A stretch of 64,000 nt of DNA, taken from Trebouxia sp. TZW2008. Taxonomy: Eukaryota; Chlorophyta; Trebouxiophyceae; Trebouxiales; Trebouxiaceae. Positions 56,601 to 64,000 of the stretch are shown piece after piece; positions within the stretch are counted from its first letter, which is position 1; every line of letters starts with the position of its first letter. Location: NCBI GenBank assembly GCA_002118135.1, contig BDIU01000111.1, forward strand, positions 151,959-215,958. The letters run 5' to 3'. A program made the translations under genes and the position numbers. The notes under the pieces are model-generated. The model made no database searches. It was not told the origin of the DNA and was given only the letters and a program-made list of their open reading frames with translations.

Positions 56601-59600
56601 TTCCTCTTTTATGCAGAGCTATAGATCTGTCATTGCCAAGATTGTTTGCACAGTAAGAGGCATCAGATGCACATGTTGCAGCTTGTGTATGATCTCTGGT
56701 GGAACATGCACAAATTTTGCCATTGCTGCTGCTTCTCTTGCATCCTGTACGTATGGAGGAAAGGTGCATACTGAACAACCCATCTGTTTGGTGCACATTG
56801 CGCTCATGGTTGCCTTGCCATCATAAGTTTTGCGCGTTTGAGGGATGTTTTGGCACCCTGTCAGTTGCGCTTGAACCGTCGTTGTATCAAATTATCATTG
56901 CGGTGGTTCAGGTTGAGTATGAGGTGCACGACCTGTCAGCCAAGTCCAGCACAGCTCTGCCGCACAACAGCTGCCAGGCACAAGCTGCTAGTGTCCTCCC
57001 TCACATGGCTCTTGAACATCAACCCATTGTAGTCGACAGTGTCCCCACAGACAGCTCTGTTTTGGGTGCCTTGCATGCCCAGAGCTGGCAGGCAAACTTG
57101 GCAGATGGCCAAACAAACCCTGGAGCAGCAAATGCCGCTAATGCTCAGGGCACTTCTGAGCTTCTGCCTGTGGGATCAATCATCTTGCCAGCCAACCACA
57201 ATCTGCCACCTGGCAGCTTTGTACTGCCCCAGGGCGCTTCTGCTGGAGGGCCCTTGTGCCTGGTCCTGCCTGGTCAGCTTCCTGCTCAGCTGCCAGGCCA
57301 GCCTCCCTTGCAGCTGCCGCGTCAGCTTTCTCAGCAGCTGTCTAGTCAGCTCCCGTCCCAAGCCACCAGCCAAGCCCCCTACAATCCTGCTATCGTTCAC
57401 CTGCATCAGCTTAAGAAGAGCAGTCTAGCTGGGCTGCCTGTGACAGTGACTGCATCAGGCGTCTCATCTGTGGTTACTGAGCCCCATAGCCGCAGTGTTG
57501 CTGCACCTAGGGTACCTCACAAACCCTTGGGCTCAGTGAAAACCCACAGCTGGCACACAGCAGCGCCGACAGTTTCAGAGGGTGTTACAGTGAGTGCTAA
57601 GAGTGGCAACAGCTGGCAAGACAAGGAGAGTGCCTTGGCCGCCAATCAGGTCTGCTGCAGAGTGCAGCCGCAAGTGCTGGCTGTGGAGAGTAGCACTGGT
57701 GTGACTGACCATGTGACAGCGCTGCATGGGGGTGGTGACAGTATGGCAGCTTCAGAAGGAGCGTCGCTTCAAGGTAGTCAGCTCATGCAAAACAGTCCTG
57801 TGCTGTGCTGCTCGTTTGTTTTCCTGGCGAAGCATTCAACCTGATGCTGATTGTGCATGCAATGTCCAGACTGGCACCCTGAGCTGTGCGTGCCTTGTGA
57901 CATGCATGACTGCCCTGCAAGTTGTAGCAGTGCTGATACATGGGTTGCATGTTGTAACCTGCTCGTTGCTCAGCTATATCATGCTGTGAAAGCAAGTCTC
58001 TTGCTAGTTCAGCAATTTCAAGTCAGCTTGAGCTGATTTGTGATGACACCCATCGTGCTTGTTTACGCTTTCTTTGCGCTATCGATGTGAGCAACCACCT
58101 TTACCCAGAAGCACAAGTTGTAATCATGCATCTCTCAATAACACACATATGCTAATGTTGAGACACTGAAACGCTACTCACGCGTGAATGTGGCTCTTGC
58201 AGATGATGCTACCTCCCCACCTCCTTTTGGGTTCCGTGGCTTTGCTCGGCCTATAGCCAGGAAGCCATTTGCTCCCTTGCAACTGAGCATGCAGGAGCCT
58301 GTCAACAGTGCTGCTGAGCAGGATGACAAAGTCAAGCAGGACAGCCCGCTTTTCCCTGCAGCCGCCTGCAAGCAAGCCCGCTCCAAGTAAGATCTGTTCA
58401 ATACTTTCCTGCTCTAAAGCATGATCTTTTCAGTGATCGTCTGCTCCAAAGCACATCTCCCATGCTCTTGCTAAGCAAGGGCCCCCCACTGAGTTCCTGC
58501 CTCAATTGATCCTGCTTGCTGTCTTGCCACTCCAAGAGATGTTTCCGCACTGTCTTGCCAAAGATTGCCATGCATACAAATGGGATAACTTGGGTTGGGT
58601 TTAGGGTTAGGGTGTAGGGTTGGATAACTTGGGTTATTGTCAGCCTTGAGACTGTTGCGTGCTCCGTGCGAGGACAGAGTCATGTGCAGATTCACTGCTT
58701 TCTCAAGGCTTGCAGTGCATAAAAATTATTGTGCTCTAGATGCTTCAGAAATGCCCTTAGCCCTGATGCCATGACGTGCTCCATAGAAACTGTGCTGAAT
58801 GTGTGTGCACCAAGTTGGGGACTGCCACCCTTAGCCCCATATCTTGTCAACACACTCACATTACCTCACTTGCTGATGAACATTCAAGTCAAGACACACT
58901 TGCTGACGCATTTCATGCTGTCAATGCTCAAGAGTCACGTCGCACTGCAGAAGGCAGAAGCGCATGTTCCCAGCTGCTGAGCAGCCCAAGCCCTCATCCA
59001 AACCCCGTCGGGCTTTTGGGTCTGCCAGCAGGGCTGGAGGTTCTGCCAACAGGGTTGCAGCCTTTGCCAGCCAAGCCAGTAGTGACTTGTATAGAGACAA
59101 GCCTGCTTCAGCATTACCACGCTCTGGGTCCAGTAATCTCAGCTCCAACATTGGCAGCAGGATCACTGGTGGCATGAGGCAGTTCTGGGAGTCCCCACCC
59201 ATCAAAGACGTTAGGCGTTCTCAGCATGTAAGTTGCCTCAAACTGAGATTCTCTCATGCAAAGCGGCGTCTGACATGCTCAGCTTGATCATGCTGTTGAC
59301 AGCAACCTAACATTGTGCTCACATTGTCACATTTGGCAAGTGCAGCCTGCTATTTCCAAGCATTGTCAAGCACTGCCTGCAAGGCACCATTCTGTCCATG
59401 CAGCACAGATTTACGCATTGACGATGCTGCTTTATGGTGCTGACCGTCAGCTTGCTGTATGACTTACAAGTGAGATGAGGCTTACTTGCTATCTGCCCTG
59501 CATTTTCAGAAGGACAGACCCAGTTTGATATGCAGTTGAATGTGGGTACCTCAATCATGCCTCATTCAGCAATATCTGGTCTGCAGAATCTGGCAGCACC

Positions 59601-59769
59601 TGAAATGGGTCCAAGCATGCGTAGTGGTCGTGTGAGCAGACTCACTGAGCGCTTCAGCCAGTACAAATCACAGAACTCAGAGCCAAAAGCAGGCCGTATG
59701 GGACTGGACTGTGACGCAGAGCTGGCAGACATTGCAGAGACGTTGTGTGGTCTGAGTGCACAGCAGTAG
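53610..59769 (+). CDS. CPP/TSO1-like CXC-domain transcription factor
   Basis: Firm exons: 53610-53755, 55010-55185, 55516-55634, 56027-56139, 56912-57773, 58203-58386, 58958-59227, 59510-59769. Further N-terminal exons lie around 54.2-54.65 kb. CXC1 starts at [20 protein letters not shown] and continues over the junction as [17 protein letters not shown]2 is [20 protein letters not shown] and VKCTSACR. Both carry the KKSxCLKxYCxCF signature, joined by the RxPxAFxPK-type linker ([10 protein letters not shown]). CXC domains bind zinc and TTTGAA/TTYGAA-type DNA; relatives (tesmin, LIN54, TSO1) act in MuvB/DREAM-like cell-cycle complexes. The large exon at 56912 is Gln/Pro-rich ([20 protein letters not shown]). 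The ATG at 53610 is first in frame after a CpG-rich leader. Nuclear regulator; targets unknown. Confidence 0.92.
55433..55562 (+). repeat. Decoy copy of the CXC1 second-half exon start
   Basis: 55433-55480 repeats 55516-55562 (GTGTCTTCTG-GAC, GCTTCTGCCTG, CTGCTGCAACACTG), with an AG before each. The copy encodes [15 protein letters not shown] and hits TGA, while the working exon goes on to the linker. Confidence 0.88.
58580..58636. repeat. Interstitial telomere-like repeat between 14-bp direct repeats
   Basis: TTGGGTTTAGGGTTAGGG and TGTAGGG resemble the plant/green-algal telomere repeat TTTAGGG. The block is flanked by GGATAACTTGGGTT on both sides. It lies in an intron of the CPP gene. Confidence 0.8.
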
Positions 59770-60603
59770 TGTCAGTTTTGGTTGCTATTGAGTCAGCTGA
59801 TGTGTGACCTGCTCTACACTGTCTGCAACTTTTACTCGTGACAGCAAGTGTGTATAATCGTAATGATATGAGTAAGACCATCTTACTGATCAGTTCCACA
59901 GCTGAAACATACACAAAGCATCCATATGTGCTCTTGCTCTTATGCTAGCAGATTCTGGCCTCGTACTGCACTTGCATTGAGGGCTGCTTGACGCTCATGC
60001 ATGAGCAATTGCACTGCAGAATAGATCTAGAGCATTGAATTTGCCTGCTCTGAGTCAGCTGCTGTGCAGCATTCAATGTCCATGTGTCAAAATTTTAGCA
60101 TCAGCAAATTTGCTTCAAAAGGCAAGCTGCTGCAAGAGAAGTGCCAAGGCGAGGCTTGACTCAATTCATGTGTGCAAACAATTGTCATTGCTTGAGCTAG
60201 TTGCTTAGCCAAGCACATGAACAATCAAGCCAGCAAGGCCTCTTGAAATGATTGATGCCTACAGAACAGCTAAGCAGCAGTCTCCTAGTCACCCTAAATT
60301 GGTCATGATTGACAGCTGAAAGTGTTGATAATTGCACACCCAAAAGTGGCTGACAGTGTTGGACCCTTTGCAGTCACTTTCTCAGAGTAAATTGTTTGCA
60401 AAAGTTTTGACTCTTTTGATTGCTTGGACTCAATGCGACCTGATGTCATAGGTGAACAAGAGAGACGCTGTATCTGCTCACTTACACTGCCTGGCTGACA
60501 TAGCGTGCACAGCAGCTCTTGTGTTGTACCACATACAGTCCCATTGGACGCTCCCACAGTCCAGTAATTTGGCTGTAGCTCCATGCCAGCACAGGTTTCC
60601 TTT
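59770..60603. other. Convergent intergenic region, no gene seen
   Basis: Between the CPP stop and the stop of the Cys-rich gene on the other strand. Only short AT-richer frames without motifs. Confidence 0.5.
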
Positions 60604-61033
60604 TCAGAAAAACAAATCACGCTCAGAGTCTGAGTCAAGCTCAACACCATACTCCAGTAGCTTGTCTTTCAGTTCATAGCAGCAATTGTCACACAGCTGC
60701 TCCTCTTTGTCAAGATGCTCCAAACAAAAGTCTGCCCCCACACTCTTCGCATTTGGCTAGTTCGCATGCTGTCATCCCGCAGTCTTTGCATGTGACAAGG
60801 TGCTTGCCAGCATGACGCTTGCAGAAGGGACCTCTAGCCTGATGACGGCGGCACTGATGATCAGATTCTGACTCATACCCACAGGACTGGAAGTCTGCCC
60901 CCTGCTGAAGGTCACAGTTCTCGCAGTCTGCTATCATGCAAGTGGGATGCTTACAGAACACAAGTTCTTCTCCACACTTGCACATAATGATTGCTGCATC
61001 ATCAGAGTCTACAGTGCTCTTGATTTTCTGCAT
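60604..61033 (-). pseudogene. Cysteine-rich zinc-binding protein with a frame break
   Basis: ATG at 61033 follows an acceptor-like CCGCAG, so upstream exons are possible. The frame has many Cys/His pairs: CKCGEELVFCKHPTC, CENCD, CRRHQARGPFCKRHAG, CKDCGMTAC, CEECGG. It then stops at 60710. One frame over, directly after a G5 run near 60732-60741, reading continues with the same character (FCLEHLDKEE, CDNCCYELKDK) to a natural acidic end and TGA at 60604. A one-base length difference in the G run would explain this. It could be a real frameshift, an assembly error, or an unrecognised splice. No named family; presumably a zinc-finger scaffold. Confidence 0.6.
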
Positions 61034-61097
61034 TCTGCGGGATGAAGCATATGCAAACAATCCACACAGCTGTGAAGAGTGATGAAAGCCATGCAGG

Positions 61098-61262
61098 CAG
61101 TTGCGAGCGCAGCTGTTTTGAAGCACTGCTGTCCGTCTCTAACAGCAGCCACACCCAAATTGAAGCAACACACATGCAGACAGTTGCAAGCACAGCTGTT
61201 TGAAGCACTGCTGAATGTGTCTAGCAGCAGCCACAGCCCAGTTGAAGCAACACACATGTTGA
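61098..61262. repeat. Tandem duplication, 2 copies, period about 83 bp
   Basis: CAGTTGC-AGC-CAGCTGTTT-GAAGCACTGCTG and AGCAGCCACA-CC-A-TTGAAGCAACACACATG occur at 61098-61180 and 61181-61262 with a few substitutions. They lie just upstream of the Cys-rich gene. Confidence 0.9.
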
Positions 61263-61423
61263 CAACATGGTCAAGGGCAGAGTTCCCGCTGAGCATGCCT
61301 CTAACGCTTCAAGTATGTGTCATTGTCAAGCAACAACTCAAAGCACAAAAGGTAACTCCATGTTGCGCCATTGCGAATTTGCAACATGCATCTGATGCTC
61401 TTGTCAAGCCGGCATGGATCACC

Positions 61424-61798
61424 TCATGCTTTGAGTTGTTGGAGGCGCCTTTCAGTCTTGCAGAAAAGCTGCTGCTTTCTGTCTACCAGCTCCAAGTCAG
61501 CCCGCTCTGGCTGCAGCTTGCGCTCTCTAGCCGTCTCTGGGTGGCCTTTGAAGGCCTGCATGTCCTTGCGCTGACGCTTTGCCGCCTGCTGCTCCGCAAC
61601 AAACTTTCGCAGCTTCTAATCTGTGTCAGCCAAAACCTGTCGCGCATCTTGCAGATAAGCTTCCTCGGCTTGCACTTTGGCTGCGGCTGCGTCTGCTTTC
61701 CTCTTGCTGGCAAGCTTTGCTTTTGCCTGACCAGCAGCGTGTCTACCATTTGCCGGCTGGACATCATGGCGAGACAGCTTCTTTGAAGCGGCTGGCAT
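61424..61798 (-). CDS. Basic coiled-coil protein, reading frame interrupted by one TAG
   Basis: ATG at 61798 opens a 125-codon frame to TGA at 61424-61426 with a single in-frame TAG at codon 61 (61616-61618). Both halves share the same highly charged helical character: AKAKLASKRKADAAAAKVQ before it, and RKFVAEQQAAKRQRKDMQ and ERADLELVDRKQQLF after it. This suggests one protein. Possible explanations are a tiny intron ending in that TAG (a GT lies 21 nt upstream and keeps phase), a longer intron ending at the same AG, readthrough, a nonsense mutation, or an error. Other Gln-rich genes here use only CAA/CAG, which argues against general recoding of TAG. No family recognised; likely nuclear or ribosome-biogenesis type by composition only. 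Confidence 0.5.
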
Positions 61799-62145
61799 GA
61801 TCACCTTATTTTGCAGCAAGCAACCGCCTGTAGAGTCACAACAAGGCTTTGCAAGATCAAATGATAATGGGTTTCTTCGCAAGAGCTATCACAAGAACGT
61901 TCATGCGCGGCATCAATGTCTCGTCATTCAAAAGCTTGAACGAGGAGTTACTCCGAAACCAGGCAGCGTTCTCGTATGGCGCATCAGCTGCAGCAAGACC
62001 TGCGGACAAGCCTGTACAGGCTTTGTGACCGGTAGGTGACTGCTGTGAGGCCAGGACCCGCTGCGTTGGCCGTCCCGTTGTAAGCCGCCGCCCGCCGAGT
62101 TGATACGACCATTTCAAGCTGTTGCACGCGATATGCTGAAGTGAT
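61799..62145. promoter_or_regulatory. CpG-rich head-to-head promoter
   Basis: 347 bp between divergent ATGs of the coiled-coil gene and SOF1. CpG-dense from about 61890 to 62120 (GTTCATGCGCGGC, GCCGCCGCCCGCCGAG). No TATA box. Confidence 0.5.
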
Positions 62146-64000
62146 ATGAAAGTCAAGGCTATCAATCGCAACGAAGAGGAATACACACGCGAGAGGTCAC
62201 AGGATCTGCGCAAGGTCCACAAGAACCTAGATCCCGGCTTGCATCCTTTCGAGAAGGCTGTAGAGTACACGAGAGCTCTCAATGCAGCAAAGCTTGACAA
62301 AGTGTTCGCCAAGCCCTTCTTAGCATCCTTGGCCCACGACGACGGCATCACCTGCCTGTCGAGAAACCCGAGGAGGCTCAATTCGCTGGTGTCTGGCTGT
62401 GCTGACGGACAACTAAGGTGTGACAAAAATCTCCTCACAGCGCTTTGCTGCCCTGCTGTCTGCATAGAGGATTTGCAACTTTCAGGACGTCTGCCACACC
62501 ACGCATTCTTGATCTACAACCTTCTGTCACATCCTGCACTGCACATGACAGAAACAATGTTCAAAGGATGGCATACATTCGAAAAACCGTTGCAACCAAT
62601 ACTTGACATCTGTGCACAGGCTATGGGATGTGGCTGCTCAGCGCCCGTTGCGCAAGCTAGTTGGCCACACGTCAGGGGTGACAGGCGTCAGCATCACCCA
62701 AGATGGCGATGCTTGCGTCTCATGCAGCACTGATTGCACTGTCAAGCTGTGGAAAGTGCCCTTTGCCCCTGGGGAGGCAGGGCCATTGCTGCAAACAGAA
62801 CGGCCCTTGTTAGAGTTCCAAGGCAAGGGCGCTTTCAAGGGCATTGATCACCATTGGGGCCGCAACAGCTTTGCAACAGCTGGATCTCAAGTTGATGTCT
62901 GGGATCACGAGCGTTCAGAGCCTGTGAACAGCTTCACCTGGGGAGCTGACTCAATCATGTCTGTCAGATTCAACCCTGTAAGTCTTGTACTCTGACTTAC
63001 GCTCTGACTCATGCTCTAATGTGTGTGTGAGGGCTGAAGCCTCAGGCTTTACATCATGCTGAGACACAGGTGTGATGACTGAACTTTCGTAGCCTGACTC
63101 ATGCGCTGACTCGGCCATGATGACCAAAATATCTGCACCTGCTGCAACCATGTGATCAAGTGTCTGCTTGTTGCCTGTATGAGTCCAGCTATCATTGCAA
63201 TTGCAAGGTCTATCCAGTTGCAGGCTGAGGCTGACGTGATGGTTACAGCTGGATCAGATGGAGGGATAGCACTGCATTACAAATCTTCTCCTGTATCCAG
63301 CCTTGGGCTCGCAACATAACTGTTGCTCAACTTCCAACCTCTCTGACTCCCACAACAGTATCAACCCCAAACACGCGACTGTGGTTTGCAAGTTGAGGCT
63401 GATATCATGGCAACAGCAGGATCAGAAAGAGGCACTGCACTGCATCATTAATCCTTGCCTGCAACTCGACCTGGCCACTGGAGTGCAGCTTTTCTGCTTG
63501 CTTTTCAGCCTTTCTGACTCCCACAATCATGTAAAAAAAGCAAACATGCAACTGAATTTTGCAGGCTGAGACTGATGTGATGGCAACAGCAGGATCAGAC
63601 AGAGGCATCACATTGAATCATCTACGCATTTCCGTAACTTTCTTTTCTTCCTGTTGTATGTTGGAGAGTATGCTATAGATCAAAATCTGTTTTTGTTTTG
63701 CAGGCTGAGGCTGACGTGATGGCTACAGCAGGATCAGACAGAGGCGTTGCATTGTATGACCTACGCACCTCCACACCCATCCGCAAGCTCATCATGCAAA
63801 CCAAGACCAACAGCATTGCGTGGAACCCGATGGAGGCGTTCAACTTCACAGCAGCAAACGAAGACTGCTGCCTGTATACCTATGACATGCGCCGCTTGCA
63901 GTCTGCTAGCTGTGTGCACAAGGACTTTGTCTCAGCAGTCATGGATGTGGATTACTCACCCACTGGGCGGGAGTTTGTGGCTGGTGGTTATGACAGATCT
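62146..64000 (+). CDS. SOF1: SOF1/DCAF13 WD40 protein, 5' part
   Basis: Exons 62146-62417, 62620-62977 and 63704 to the window end join in phase. The N-terminus (MKVKAINRNEEEYTRERSQD, then RVHKNLDP-like KVHKNLDPGLHPFEKAVEYT) is the conserved SOF1/DCAF13 start. WD blocks follow: LVSGCADGQLR, LWDV, GHTSGVTGVSI, CTVKLWKV, ATAGSDRGVALYDLR, NSIAWNPMEAFNFTAANED, and DVDYSPTGREFVAGGYD. SOF1 is a nucleolar component of the small-subunit processome needed for 18S rRNA maturation and doubles as a CRL4 substrate receptor in animals. The C-terminal Sof1 domain lies beyond the window. The intron before 63704 holds three decayed copies of the next exon's start. Confidence 0.95.
63224..63765 (+). repeat. 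Three decoy copies of the SOF1 exon 3 start
   Basis: The working exon starts at 63704 (GCTGAGGCTGACGTGATGGC). Copies start at 63224, 63393 and 63564, each after a CAG or AAG acceptor-like site, and cover about 55-70 nt coding AEADVMATAGSDRG-like sequence. Flanking intron (TCTGACTCCCACAA) is also repeated upstream of the second and third copies, giving a period of about 140-171 bp. Confidence 0.92.

Noticed and set aside
61424..61798. Alternative nuclear code with TAG/TAA as glutamine, as in some ulvophytes
   Set aside because: Gln-rich stretches elsewhere (for example 57240-57400 and 8432-9487) use only CAG/CAA, and several genes end sensibly at TAG or TAA with a TGTAA signal close behind.
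61857..62465. 202-codon minus-strand open frame
   Set aside because: It is antisense to the firm SOF1 first exon and its promoter, has no motif, and owes its length to the CpG-rich composition.
1..64000. tRNA, rRNA or organelle DNA
   Set aside because: No cloverleaf-like or rRNA core sequence was noticed, and spliced nuclear-type genes fill the window. A covariance-model scan would settle small RNAs.

Overview
The window reads as nuclear DNA of a green alga (Chlorophyta). Supporting signs are intron-rich genes with GT-AG and several GC-AG introns, a very regular TGCAG acceptor, TGTAA motifs 65-165 nt after stop codons (the chlorophyte polyadenylation signal), and plant/alga families: CPP/TSO1 CXC factor, SURNod19, a plastid-type bicupin and a plant-like MATE carrier. 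The body of the sequence is rich in TGCA/GCATGC and poor in CpG, while short CpG-rich stretches mark gene starts. Class within the Chlorophyta cannot be settled from the sequence; a trebouxiophyte-like alga is a guess.

Layout. 1-3.0 kb (-): 3' part of an unrecognised gene. 3.8-9.5 kb (+): unrecognised gene(s) ending in a repetitive Ala/Asn/Gln/His tail. 10.1-14.3 kb (-): ADCK/UbiB-type atypical kinase, six exons. 14.5-14.8 kb (-): small hypothetical ORF. 15.4-18.4 kb (+): bZIP factor. 19.4-20.0 kb (-): DUF3224 barrel protein. 21.9-22.8 kb (-): tandem DUF4379-type zinc ribbons. 23.9-28.0 kb (-): multipass membrane protein with a Ser-rich tail. 28.6-37.0 kb (+): SURNod19 ectodomain joined to seven membrane segments. 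38.8-44.9 kb (-): MATE efflux carrier. 45.5-47.2 kb (+): two-domain plastid cupin. 48.3-52.5 kb (-): Crinkler-type P-loop NTPase, probably decayed. 53.6-59.8 kb (+): CPP/TSO1-like factor. 60.6-61.0 kb (-): Cys-rich zinc protein with a frame break. 61.4-61.8 kb (-): coiled-coil protein with one in-frame TAG. 62.1-64 kb (+): SOF1/DCAF13 WD40 protein, cut by the window end.

The genes have no obvious common pathway. They are ordinary neighbours, often paired head to head across CpG-rich promoters (27.95/28.57, 44.88/45.51, 61.80/62.15 kb).

The most unusual signal is structural. In at least eight genes an exon edge, together with its splice site, has been tandemly copied into the adjoining intron, leaving decayed decoy exons. 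The extreme case is about eight units of ~120-130 bp in the MATE gene (40.1-41.15 kb). Almost every copy I read carries a frameshift or stop, or lacks a donor, so they look like decoys rather than alternative exons.
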